Part shown: positions 33,174 to 45,430 of the stretch, piece after piece
Position numbering within the stretch: the first letter of the stretch is position 1
Layout: each line of letters begins with the position of its first letter
DNA from: Anaspis maculata
Lineage: Eukaryota; Arthropoda; Insecta; Coleoptera; Scraptiidae
Assembly (NCBI GenBank): GCA_949128115.1
Contig: OX421967.1
Location: forward strand, 6,190,070 to 6,254,069
Length of the DNA stretch: 64,000 nt
Direction of reading: 5' to 3'
Translations under genes and position numbers: made by a program
The notes under the pieces: model-generated
Seen by the model: the letters and a program-made list of their open reading frames with translations, nothing else
Told to the model about the DNA's origin: nothing
Databases searched by the model: none

Positions 33174-35520
33174 TATAAATAACGTCATATTGTCATTTGG
33201 AACCCATTAAAACTTGTCGAAAATCTATTTAAAACCAATAGAATCTGTCAGAATGTCATTTCAGAAGAATCATCTTGTATTCAATTTGGAATGAACCTCA
33301 ATATTAGCTTTTGACATGGCCCTAGTCATAATACATGTCAAGATGTCAATTGGAACCAATAGAATCAGCTAAAATACCATTTTGTACAGGCTTATGAATC
33401 AACCTAAAAGTTGAGTTTTGAGCGGTTCTCGGCAATAAACATGTCAAAATTTCACCTGAAACCAATAAAACATGTTGAAATGCCTTCTTGAAACCAATAG
33501 AATCTGTTGGAGTTCAATTTTGGAGAATCGTTTTGTATGGGCTTTTGAACCATCTTCAAAAATAAGTTTTTGCGCGAATGAAACCCATAAAACGTGTTGG
33601 GAATCCATTTAAAACCAATAGAATCTGTTAGAATGTCATTTCAGATGAATAATCTTGTATATGCTTTTGGATCAACCTCAAGATTGAGTTTTCACACGGC
33701 GCTAGTTACAATATACGTCAAAAAGTCAATTGAAACTAATAGAATACGTCAAAATGCTATTTAAAACCAATAGAATCTATTGAAACACCACATTTAAGTT
33801 TAATTTTGCACAGGCTTTCGAATCAAGCTGAAAGTTGTTTTTTTGGGCGGTTCTCGCAATTTAACAGGTCAAAATATCACTTCAAACCATTAAAACATGT
33901 CGAAATGCCACCTGAAACCAATAAAACATTGTTAGAATGTTGAAATGCCTTTTGAAACCAATAGAATCGGTTGGGGTTTGATTTTGGAGAATCGCTTTGT
34001 ATCAGCTTTTGCAACAACTTGAAAATTAAGCATTTGCGCGGCACTTTCTATAAAACACGTCACAGTGTCACTTGAAACCCATGAAACATGTCGAAAAGCC
34101 ATTTAAAATCAATGGAATTTGCCAGAATGTCATTTCAGAATAATCAATCTCAAGATCGGGATTCAACATGGTTCTGGTAGTAATACACGTCAAAATGTCA
34201 ATCGATACCAATAAAACACGTCGAAATTGCACTTGAAACCAATAGAAACCGTTGAAGTTTCATTTTGTAGAACAGTTTAGTATTGGGCTTTTGAATCGAC
34301 CTCAAAATTGAGTTATTGCCCGGCACTCTCAGTGGACACGTCATGGTTCCACTTGAAACCTATAGTACACAACGAAATCCATTTGAAACCAATAGAACCT
34401 GTCAGGATGTGATATCAGATGGATCACTTTGTATACGCTTCCAGATCAACTTCAAGATTGAGGTTAACCACGGCCCTAGTTATGATACACTTCAAAATGT
34501 TGACTGAAACCAATGAAACACGTCAAAATGTCATTTAAAGCCAATAAAATAAGTTCAAATATCATTTCACAACAAAAGAACCTGTTAGAATGTCATTTTA
34601 AAGAACAATTTTGTATAGGGTATTAGATCAACGTCAAAATAGAGTTTTTGCGCTGTTCTCCCAATTAAACACGTCCTAGCGTCACTTGAAACTCATCGAA
34701 CATGTCGAAAAGCCATTCAAACCAATAGAATATTTTAGAATGTCATTTCAGAAAAATCATCTTGTATACGCTTTCAAATCCATCTCGAGATTGAGATTAA
34801 GCACGGCCCTGTTGATAATATACGTCAAAATGTCAATTGAGACCAAGAAAACACGTCAAAATGCCATTTGAAACCAATGGAATCTGTTGAAATATTTTAG
34901 AGAGTAATTTTGTATAGGCTCTTGAATCAACCTCAAAATTAAGTTCTGGCTGGTTTAAACACGTCATGGTGTCACTTGAAACCCATAAAACGTGCCGAAA
35001 AGCCATTCAAAACCAATAGAATCTGTCAGAATGTCATTTCAGAAGAATCATCTTGTATACGATTTCACGTCAACCTCAAGATTGTAATTTAGCACGGTCC
35101 TAGTAATAATACACGTCGAAATGTCAACTAAAACCAATAAAACACGTCAAAGTGCCATTTGAAACCAATAAATATGTTTATATGCCATTTGAAACCCATA
35201 GAATCTGTTGAAATTTCATTTTAGAGAATAATTTTGTATAGGTTTTTAGATCCGTGTTGAATTATAGCCTGGTAATATACACGTCGAAATGTCAATCAAA
35301 ACCAATAAAACATGTTGAAATGCCATTCAAAACCAATATATTCTGTTGAAATTCTACTTTGGAAGAATCATCTTTTATTTAATTTTGAATCAACCGCTAG
35401 ATTGAGTTTTTGGAGCTCGTCAGAATCAATTGAAGCCAATAAAACATATCAAGACACCATTTGAAACCAATAGAATATGTTAAAATATGATTTCAGATAA
35501 TAATTGAGCACAGGCTTTTT
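33174..35520 (-). repeat. Family D array, inverted, right part
   Basis: Continuation of the array interrupted at 31931, about 14 further units with anchors GAAACCAATAGAATCTGT and CACGGCCCTAGTTATAATAC. Divergence between units is moderate. Frames here (60-66 codons) are artefacts. Confidence 0.82.
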
Positions 35521-38000
35521 AGTCAATCTTCTTCTTTTTAGAGATACGCAAAAATTGATTGCCATAACCGTCATCACACTCGCACAAATCAACCTTGCTT
35601 TGATAAACCGGCCATCGGTGATTGTGCTCGGGTCATTTGCAATGATAACTTTTTAAAATTTCAATGGCAGCGCCGATTTTATTATGTACACACAATTTAA
35701 CGAGCCTTTTTACACAGCCAATTAGCAACACAACAACCGCAACTTATAGCTTTATGTGTGTCACAAAACAGCCGTGTAAAATTAAGCGTGAAGTCGTTAA
35801 ATTTCATTTATTATTTCTTCTGAATTCCACTTGGCTCTCCTTTCCGTTTGTTTTATCCAATCTTTTTCTACGTTCATCATTTTTTCAAAAAAATTGCAGG
35901 TACAAGAGAGGTCTCGCGCAGTCCTAATAGTGATTTTTGGTAATCGTTTTGTTGATAATGTTAAGTATAGGACAGGCTGGATTTCTAGGAAAAATCGCCG
36001 GTTCGGAACCGTCGCAGGAAAACTTCAAAGTGGGCGTGGAAATCCGGTTCCCATGATGCGGCCGGTGTTATTACTCTTCCTATCTACATTTCTATAAAGT
36101 GCACGTTTAATTATCCGTCAGATAATTTATATTTATGTATAAACATAGTTTAATTTCGGTCTCCCCTCTTTTTATCGAGCCCATCACTCTTTTTTTTTTT
36201 CATATGCACCTACTCACAGCCCGAACGGCATGACAATAAACTCATAAAACCGTGTAGGTACGTAAATATATTTTGTATATACAATACAGTGTACGGGGAA
36301 GGTGTATATTAGTGCGCTCGCTTTGCACCGGAAGTTCTATTTTCCAACCTTTTAAAACCCCAACTGACATTTTATTACGTAGACAAAGTTGTAAATAAAC
36401 ATTTTATCATTTATTATAGGTAGGCAGAGGTGCCCATCATACCACCCATCATAGTAAATGCAGTAATAGCTTTTTTTATAAACAAGAAGTGTGAATATAG
36501 CTTCCAGTCAGAAGGGGGGATTAAAAAGGAAGAAGCAAGTGAAAGAAGTGAACGGAAAAAACTTTCAGTTAAATACGAGGTTAAATCGAGAATTAAACAT
36601 AACTTTGCACTGATAAACCGGCCCTTAATTAGGCGCAGGTTGCTGCGATTAAGAAAAAGAACAATTGCAGGTGTGACGTAATAACGTACCGCGCGTAACA
36701 CACAACAATACACCAGATTTTCTCATCGTCGTCGTCAATTGTTTTTCTTTTTATACACTTATTACTTTTATATACGAAAAAATGGCTGTTATAATCTAGA
36801 CGGCCGTGTGCATGGAATGCTGTGAATTCGTTTTTACGAATGCCCATAGGTGGCTTGCCTGGCTGCTCAGTACGTACGCAGTAAACTTACAAATTGCTTT
36901 TTAATCGCACCTTCCGTGGGCTTAGAAAAAAAGAATAAAGCGCTCTCTCGCCCGAGACGGGGAGAGAACGATAAAGAAAGAGAGAAAGAGGAGAAAAGTC
37001 AAAGGTGACTAGACTTTTAGTCAAGAGGAGTGGTTGCAATGATATGCTTTGAAATAAAATCACGTCGTCTTTGGGAGAGAATGCCCACTTGTACGTTGAT
37101 TTAAATTTTAAATATTGCGGTTACGACAACAATAATAACGAGAGAATTATTGTTGTAGCATTAGGGTTTTGGAAAATCAAGAGAAATTGTTGCCAACTTC
37201 ATTTGCATGAACTGACATTGCTGCCAAGTTCATACGTGAATCCAGCACTTTTGCCAACTTCGCAATCATTATAATCTTGTCATCTAATCATAAGGTTGTA
37301 TCTGCTATTTCTTATGAAGAACGAAGGTTTCGGATTGGATTTTTTATGACGCCAAAAGCAACTCCAAGCTCAGACTTACGTTCTGCATACGAAACAGACA
37401 GATTTTCGAGCACTTGACTTCATTCGTTTGTATGCTGTAGTTTACTGGAGGGACATGAGCCCCGTCATGGGTTCGGCAACTTCGAGCCAGCCTCCTAGAA
37501 GGGGCTGTAACCCTCCAAAAACACTGAAATTAGTATCATCTTGAAAAATTTGCATCGAATAAAAAAAAACTGATAACACCGCTGCAAAGACAACTGAACC
37601 AGCTTTGAAACGATGTATCACTCAACTCCAGTTATAATTTGAAATTTTCGAAGGGGCTGCCACCCTGACTACGTGGGTGAAACTTGACGGTTAAATTAAC
37701 AGCAGCTGAACGTCCCCCTTGAAAACAAAGCTGACCTGTCCGGGCTTATCCCGAAAAAATTAGATCAAATGCCCAAAAATGTGTATGTTATGCTATCGTG
37801 GTGAATTTTCAACCCCTCCCCCATTAAATTGAACAGCGTGTGAGCACTGCGAACGGTACATTTAAAATTCCTAGAATCTTGCGAAATAACACTGCCAGTG
37901 AACGTCAGAAGAATCTGAGTACAGTTTGAGCGTAAAAAGAATTTTTTACTCCTTGAAAATGACTCTAAACCGGGTAAACATGGTTTAAAACGCCTTAAAA
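35521..38000. other. Single-copy non-coding island
   Basis: No supported gene. Notable textures are a TTTTTTTTTT run at 36190, a GAGAGAACGATAAAGAAAGA purine tract at 36960-37000 and GTACGTAAATATATTTTGTA at 36257. Overlapping frames on both strands at 36414-36847 cancel each other as coding evidence. The part 37300-38000 has scattered CCCTCC / GGGGCTG patches. Confidence 0.38.
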
Positions 38001-38009
38001 CTGGCTTAT

Positions 38010-41000
38010 AATAGAATATTTCGTGTGGATATTTAAAAATAAGAAAAGCGCTCGCCGAGAGCTTTTTTTAGAGGTGTCACTCGGTATATTTTGCAAAAAA
38101 AAACGAAATTGGGTCTTTGCAAGGCCTCAAGCGTCATTTCGGTCCCATTTTTTTGACAAGGCAAGTGAACAATTATTTTGTGTAACTCAGAATACGGTAG
38201 AAAATCATTGCAGGGTATAATAATTGAAATCTAAGGGAGTAAACGTTGAAATTACAGGAAACTGTATTACCGACATTAGAACTATCGCTTCGATTCCACT
38301 TTTTTCAACAATTTTTGGCTTTCAATTTGACAAGAAAGAATGTTTTGGCTTGAATTCGCATGAAAATGGCTTGATACCACCTTAAAAATGGCTTGGAACC
38401 CGGAAAACATGGTCTAAAATACCCTCAACCCGGCCGCTCTGACGATTTTTCAGCAGGTATTGAAAAATATGGAAAGCGCTCGGCAAGAGCTCTTTTCAGA
38501 GGTGTCACTTGGCATGTTTTGCGAAAACCGAAATTAGGTCTTTGCGAAGCCTCAACTGTCATTCCTGTCCAATTTTTGACAAGACAAGTGAACAACTGAT
38601 TTGAGTAACTTAGAATAACGTCCAAAATAATTATAAGGAATATTAGTCGGAATCTACGGAAGTGAACGTTGAAAGTACAGGACACTGTATTACCGAGTTT
38701 CGAGCTATCGCTCCGACTCAACTTTTTCCAACTACCTTTTGCTTTCAAATCGGTAAGAAAGAATTTTTTGGCTTGAAATCCCATTGAAAAGGCTTGATAC
38801 AACCTGAATAAAGGCTGCAAACTCGTTAAACGTAGTCTAAAACGCCTAAACGCGGCGTATGACAATTTTTCATGCAAGTATTGAAAAATTTGGAAAGCGC
38901 TCGGCGACAGCTTCTTCTAGAGGTGTCACTCGGCAAGTTTTGAAAAAACCGAAATTGGGCCTTTGCGGGGCCTCAACTGTCATTCCGGTCCAATTTTCGA
39001 CAAGGCAAGTGAACAATTATTTTCTTGAATAACTCAAAATACCGACAAAAATCATTATGGAGAAAACAATCGAAATCTGAGGGAATGAACGTTGGAAATT
39101 ACAGGTAACTGTATTGCCGACTTTGACGCTATCGCCTTGATTCAACTTTTTTCAACAATGTTTCGCCTTCAAATCGACATTATTGCAATTGAAATGTGGG
39201 AACTGCTTTGCTGGGCTGGGCTACGGGTGATTATTTGAAAGAAAACTCGGATTTTGGTTCATTCAACCGCAATAAACCGGTTTCAACACTATTTTGTGAG
39301 CTGATCGACAAAATTGTTGTAACCTGCTCCAGAACAGCTTTTATTAGAGGTGCCACTCGGGATGTTTTGAAAAAATCGAAATTAGGCCTTTGCGGGGCTT
39401 CAAGCTTCATTTCGGCTGGTTTTGGCAAGGCAAGTGGACCACTGTTTTTCCGAGTAATATGAAATGACGCTGAAAATCATTCTTGAAGATCATGATCAAA
39501 ATCTAAGCGATTAAACGTCAAAATAACAGGAAACTGTATTACCGACTACAGCGCTATCGCTTCGATTCAACTATATTTTGCTTTCAAATTAGTATTTTGT
39601 GATAGAAATGAAAAACGCTTCGACAGGACGCACTACGGGCAAATTTTTATCATCAAAAACAAGGTTTTTGATCTATTTAAAGCTGATAAAATGGGTTAGA
39701 ATTACTTGTTTGTGGAATGCTTCACAAAATTTTCAACGTGCTTCAAAAGAGCTTCTTTTCAAGGTTTCACTCGACATATTTTCGAAAAAGTGAAAATTAG
39801 GCCTCTGACGGGGCTTTTAGGCTTGATTTTGGCCCGATTGTGACCAGAAATTTCGCTGATATTCCTAAAAGAACGCCAGAAATTTGGATTGGGATCAAAT
39901 ATGGACATCCAACAAGATAAATGTCAAAATCACAGAAAACTGTATTACCGACTATGATGCTATAGCTTTGGTTTGACGTTTTTGAGAATTTTTTGCTTTG
40001 AAATGAGTATTTTTGTATGAAAATGTGGTAAACACTTCGTCGGGATGGGCCACGGATAATGTTTTCAATGAAAACTCGGATTTTGCTTCATTTAACCGTA
40101 TTAAATGCGGCTAAAATGAAGATTTTTGTCAAATGGTTATCCAAAAATCAAAATAGGGCCTCTGCCCATTTCGACATTTCGAAGCGTCATTTCGGTCCAA
40201 TTTTCGACAAGGCAAGTGAACAAATATTTTTTTTAATAAAACGTTAGAATACCAGTAGCAATCAATAAAGGAAATAAATATCGAAATACTGGGAAGTAAA
40301 CGTCCGAATTACAGGAAACTGTATTACCGACTCTGGATCTATCGCTTCCATTCCTCTTTTTTCATTAGACATTTAATGATCATCAAAAAGCGTGATAACG
40401 CCCAATTTCGACAGAATGACTTGCTGTCTATTGATGATTTATTATTGAAATTAGACGATGCAAGTGCCAAGTTTATAGAAAACTGTATTACCAACTTTTG
40501 TTCCAACGCGTAGTTGACAACGCTTGAGTTGATTTTAGCACTCAAAAAGTATACATAAGCGATAACTTCACTGGAAAAAAACAGTTGTTCGCCTAGGTAA
40601 CTTTTCGAATCAAGTGAAATTTGTTTATGATCAATATTTTAGCCCAGAAAGCATAATAATTGTAGCTTTATTTTTATCAAGAAAATTTATTTTATAGCAA
40701 AATGTTTTTGAAAATAATTCAAAAAACGCTGTATTTTCATAAATGTGGTGAATTATTGAAATTCAAAGATGTAAACGTCAAAATTGCAGGTAACTATATT
40801 ACCGGCTTTCATGTTAACACACAGCTAGAAAAGCAAGATAACTCTTACATGCTTCTCAGACAGGAAAATATATTTGTTTTGATTTCTTGTGTCTCTTTCA
40901 AGCCCTCGGGATAAGTTAAAATTGATAATTTGGCTCAATAACTGAAAAATCATGGGTCACATACTAACCATGATTAGGACTAGGGTGAATATTTGGGAAC

Positions 41001-41110
41001 AAATGATGAATTTGTGATGGGCTTGGCAAGAGCTTTCCATAGAGGTGTCACTCGATGTACTTGGAAAAAGTTAAAGTCAAAATTACAGGAAACTGTAATA
41101 CCGACTCTGG
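38010..41110 (+). repeat. Family K array: ~420-bp units
   Basis: Units start with AAAGCGCTCGCCGAGAGCTT, then AGAGGTGTCACTCGG (38043, 38473, 38893, with shorter forms at 39329, 39733 and 41030). They continue with GCCTCAA(G/C)(C/T)GTCATT and TTCGACAAGGCAAGTGAACA, and contain a conserved box ATTACAGGAAACTGTATTAC. Later units are deleted or scrambled. The first part of the unit is the family E right arm, so E and K share a module. Confidence 0.8.
38253..38280 (+). repeat. Conserved box of family K (first of nine)
   Basis: ATTACAGGAAACTGTATTAC, then CGAC, recurs at about 38674, 39098, 39523, 39932, 40307, 40474, 40783 and 41083 with only 0-4 differences. Surrounding unit sequence is much more diverged, and the last copies lie in otherwise unrecognisable units. 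ACAGGAAACTGT is an imperfect inverted repeat, which could be a binding site. Confidence 0.7.
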
Positions 41111-41439
41111 TTCTAGCGCGGCACTGATCATGCGAAAGCCATTTTCAACATGGGATATCCAGCAAAATAGAACATGTGGAGCAAAAAATAATTTTTTCAA
41201 CATTTGAAATCTTTATTGCACATAATTTTACCCAAATTTTCACATCAAAACTAACCGGATTGATTCCAGAGGTGAAGCAATGGTCGAAGCAAAAAGAATT
41301 TCTGAGACACAAGTGAAACCGAAGAGACGCCACTAGTGACCATTCTATATTTTGAGATTTTGACACTTGACAATTGAAGTAGACATTTGAAATTCTGCCC
41401 AAACACTCCTTCAGTAACATACTAGACGAACACTGGAAA

Positions 41440-41760
41440 AATTCTGATGTAAGTTCAAGCATGGAAAAACGCCACTGGTTTTTTGAAAAAGTGATCGTGT
41501 TCACTGCAAAATTTTGACTACCGTAACTCGGGTGTTTCTCAACCGATTTCAGCGAAACAAATTTTGCTGGGATTACTTTTTGAAGAGCTAGCAGAACACT
41601 TGGGTAGTAGGACCAAAACACGTTGCTGGTTTTTTGAAAAAGTTATTGTTTTTCGGAAACGTTTCCTCTGGCATAACTTCGGCGTTTCCCAACCGATTTT
41701 ATCAAAACAAATTTTATTGTAATTACTTTTCAAAGAGCTTACAGAACAAACATTTTTCAA
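41440..41760. repeat. Two- to three-copy ~170-bp direct repeat
   Basis: CTGGTTTTTTGAAAAAGT, then CGGGTGTTTCTCAACCGATT and GCGAAACAAATTTTGCTGGG, recurs from about 41630 as CTGGTTTTTTGAAAAAGT, CGGCGTTTCCCAACCGATTT and AAAACAAATTTTATTG. The unit is not coding. Confidence 0.65.
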
Positions 41761-41769
41761 GATAGAAAT

Positions 41770-43665
41770 TCCCCAATGTATATTGTAGATGTCTCCCTCG
41801 ATATAAAAATCGACCTGTTTTTGCTCGAAGACATTTTCACTAGGAATCGGGAGTTATTGTATGTGGATAGTTTTCAAACGATCACCCGGTATGTATTTTT
41901 GAAAAAACTCAAGAACTGAGTTCTCGCATTGGACGATAGTTTTTGATCGTTGAATTGCTAGCTTCCCCGTTTCCCATAGTTACGCTTAAAAAACCGATAA
42001 GGCGGCTTAGCTCAATCATAAGCAATCACTATCTTTTCTTTGTTTTCCTAATCGTCCATTATTTTGTCTTTTTTCATACGAATGCGTGAACAGAGCTTTT
42101 GTTTTCCGGCTCAGCCATTTTTCTGTATTATCAAGGTGTACATAGCCCCCTTCCTATTTGACTCACGATATATTTTCCACGAATTGCACAATAATTATCA
42201 TTTGATATACTAATTACTCATACGTATAACGCACGTACGTTTCGTCCACTGCTGCCAACTTTTCACGAAAACAGTTCCAGTTTCAGTCAGGCAGTTTACC
42301 CAACACATGAACGTCAAAAGCGCAAAAGATTAGCTGATCCCGGACCTACGTTCTTCGCATAAATAGCAAATGTAGCCTGAAGATGACTTGATTATTATAA
42401 GTTATGACAAATTGACGTGTGGTGAAGTTGGCAACCTTGCAGGCGACCAGGAAGCAAGGGGGCCGAGAGCGCGAGCTGGAGTATATCGTTTTTCTTTACG
42501 CAAAAATTATGGCCTAGATTACGAGTTTACTCATGAATTTGCACCGGCGGTTTCGCCTTTTCCAGCGGCTCATCAGTACTCATTATTCGGTTATAATCCG
42601 AGTTATGATCAAAGTTTCTTGCAGCACTGCAGCAGGCTTTCGATTCAGCCCGTATAAAACCTATGAAAATGTCACCGCTCGCCTACTATACCTGGCGAGT
42701 AGTTTTATATTGCTGTGTTTAACGAGCACATACTTACTTATGCTTACTTATACATAGCCGGCTAATTAGTAACGAAAAAAAAAAACGCCTACTATGATGG
42801 GAATGTAATTAAAACTGAAACGTAACGTTCGCATTTTTTTTGCCCGTTTCCACCGGGATAAAACGCACATATATGGCTGGTGTGAGTTAGTGGAGAGGCG
42901 AGTGCGGAGATAAAGCGCCGAGTCGTTAAATTTTGTGTTTTTATTATCGCGGGTGGCCATGATGCATTTTTTCGCTCTTTATGCTTGCGCTTGTTTGTTT
43001 GTCACAGCACAACACGCTCCGTGCATCTAACGGGCGTTCGATGCGATTGCAGGGAAATTGAAACGTAAAGCTTGGATTGGTTCGGAAACAGTGTAACGGT
43101 ACGAGGTTTTAATGGTTCAAGTGGTAAATGAATGGTACAATCTAAGCTGTACGTTTCAACAAGCGGTGTTTCGTAAATAACACGAGCTTTTTTGAACGCT
43201 CGCTATGTGGCAGGCACATTTATTGTATGGCGGATCAAGAATGCGCTGGGCACAGCACGCTGAGATTTATTCCACTTCCAGTACTTCCACATAATTATTA
43301 TTATGGTTATCTCGCGCTGTTTTTGCAATGAAAAACACATTGCTCGCTTTACTTGGAAAAGCTGATATATGTTTCGTCATGAAATTAATCGAGGAGTTGC
43401 ATTTAATTTTAATTACTTGAATAATATTTTATTCACAAAGCTCCGACAATTTCGGAAAATTCATCAATCGCTTGGAACAAATTCAATTCTCTATTTCTTT
43501 TCAAGTTTCACTCAGTTCTTTATTCAATTTTTTCTGTCAATTTTTTTAAAATGATTTGAAATTTTTGTTCAAAAAATTAAAAAATCTAGGTATATTTCTC
43601 CAATCATTTCTTGACTTTGATCTTTTTTTTTGAGTGATTTGTCATTAGTTTCTCTTGATATAATA
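41770..43665. other. Single-copy non-coding island
   Basis: No gene is supported. An 89-codon plus-strand frame at 42388-42657 has no recognised domain. A hammerhead-like core lies on its opposite strand and is listed separately. Around 42230-42700 and 42840-43030 the DNA is GC-balanced and not repetitive. Confidence 0.38.
42541..42581 (-). ncRNA. Hammerhead-like core (weak candidate)
   Basis: On the minus strand GTACTGATGAGCC, a loop of about 9 nt, then GGCGAAACCGCCGGTG. Both core strands are exact, stem II is GCC/GGC, and the 21-nt spacing equals that of the 48.75 kb motif. ACC...GGT could give stem III, but the next base (position 17) is G, which standard hammerheads do not cleave. No stem I is obvious. 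It may be chance or a decayed copy. Confidence 0.3.
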
Positions 43666-43671
43666 TAATAG

Positions 43672-44125
43672 TCAAAGGAGGACAAAAGTATGGAAACTTC
43701 ACTGGATTAGGCAATAACAATAAAAATGTTCCGAAAAATCAATATTTTGCGCCACATTCTTTTGTTTCTAGGACAGCTTGACAACGTCTCGGCATGGGAT
43801 CCGCTAAATTTGTACAAGTTCCCTAAGGTATCTTCGCCCATTCTTCTTGAAAAATGTTGAATGGGGTTTCCTGGTTGGTGATGTTATGCTTTCTTATCTG
43901 CCTGTCGAAATGCTCCCAAAGATGTTCGATTGGACTTAGATCTGGTGACCGAGACGGCCACTTCGAGGCGGCCTCAAGTCACCGATCACAAAACCCTGTT
44001 CAAAGCGCTCTTCAAGATGAGTGGGCGACGATACTGAAAGGTTTTCCTCTTTAGGCTCTAGAATCAAAATGATATAGCACAAAATATTGATTTTCTGGAA
44101 CATTTGCATCGTTATTGACCATTAC
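43672..44125 (-). mobile_element. Tc1/mariner remnant with inverted ends
   Basis: The left side holds AGGAGGACAAAAGTATGGAA, typical of a Tc1-type terminus, and AATGTTCCGAAAAATCAATA at 43727. The inverse TATTGATTTTCTGGAACATT lies at 44085. Between them is the C-terminal part of a transposase. Most of the coding region and the right outer end are gone, so this is an internally deleted, decayed copy. The right boundary is approximate. Confidence 0.75.
43739..43960 (-). pseudogene. Tc1-like transposase, C-terminal fragment
   Basis: The 74-codon minus-strand frame begins WPSRSPDLSPIEHLWEHFDR. It holds the PDLxPIEHLW motif, whose glutamate is the third catalytic residue of the DD34E triad. It continues through FQEEWAKIP, an in-frame stop, then NLADPMPRRCQAVLE and GAKY before the final stop. 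The order and spacing match the C-terminal end of Tc1 transposases. The first two catalytic aspartates and the DNA-binding domain are not present. It is a dead remnant. Confidence 0.88.
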
Positions 44126-44139
44126 TGCATTCCAAATTT

Positions 44140-45430
44140 GTGTCAATGTTTTATTATTTTCAATATTTAATCGTTTTAAATGTGATTCAATCATTTGAAA
44201 TTTTAATCAATTCCTTTAATAATTTCAAATTTCTAACCAAACTTTTTTGATCATATTACATTTTTATCAAATATATTTAAAACCGAGTACAATTTTTGTT
44301 CAATTATTATTTCAAATAGGTATTTGTCATTTTTTAATTTTTCAAGTTTGGTCAGTTTTTCAGTCTTCTCCTTTTTGTTGATGATTTCACATTTTTTAGA
44401 TCATTCTGAAATCATTTCATTTTTTTTTTCAACAATTAAAAATCTTCATCAGCATCTTCTCAATCATTCCAAATTTCCATTTTTTTTCCATTTCTTTATG
44501 AATATTTTTATTGAATTCAAATTTTTTTCATCATTTTTTGAGTAATTTCACATTTTTAACCAACCTTTCTTGATAATTTCAAAATGTTATCAAATTTTTT
44601 TGGAACATTTCCAATTTTACCAGTCTTTTTTCAATTATTTCAAATATTTGTCGTTTGAATCTTTTCAAGTTTTAGTCAGTTTTCAATAGTGTTTTCCCGA
44701 GCCTTTTCCCTGTCAACCTACTTTGATAAATACAAATTCTTGTGAAAAAATGTTCAATCATTCATAATTTTCGTCAAGCTTCTTAAATCATTCTGAAATT
44801 ATTCAAGTTTTTCTTTAACCAACTCAAATATTCATCAACATCTTTTCAATCATTCCAATCTGTTATCAATTTTTCTTACAATCATAATCATGATTATAAT
44901 CATGATCAAATTATGTGTTCCAAACTTTTCTCAATATTTTTATTGATTTTGAAAAAATTTACCAATTTTACCAGTTTTCCTCTTCATTGAAATTAAAAAA
45001 AAATTGAATCATTTCAAATGCTTATCAATTTTTGTTGAGCATTTAAAATGTTTATAATTTTTTCAACATTTCAAATTTTTACAGAGTTTTTCGAGTTTCT
45101 ATCCATTCTTCATAGCTTATTTCCAAGCTTATTTCAAATATTGCTTATTTTTTATTCTTTCCAAGTTCAATTCAGTTTTTAGTGTCTTTTTCGAATAAAT
45201 CCCTGTCAATTTATGTAATTGATTTCAAATTTTTGTAAAAAAATGAGGAGAATTCATAATTTTTGTCAAACTTTTTGAATCATTTTGAAATTATTTCAAT
45301 TTTTCTGCAATCATTCCAAATTTTCATCAAATTGTTTTCAATCATGTATGTCAAGTTTTTGTCAATATTTTCTTGACAAGTATAAGAACTTTCTTGGGAA
45401 TTTTTTCAATTATTTCAAATTTTAACCGAT
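44140..45430. repeat. Family F: AT-rich TTTCAAATTTTTATCAATTTT array
   Basis: Degenerate units of about 25-45 bp such as CAATCATTTCAAATTTTTAT and TCAAGTTTTAGTCAGTTTT run for 1.3 kb. A longer duplication is seen: TTTTTCAAGTTTGGTCAGTT near 44337 resembles TTTTCAAGTTTTAGTCAGTT near 44663 and TTTCCAAGTTCAATTCAGTT near 45157. No coding potential. Confidence 0.7.
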
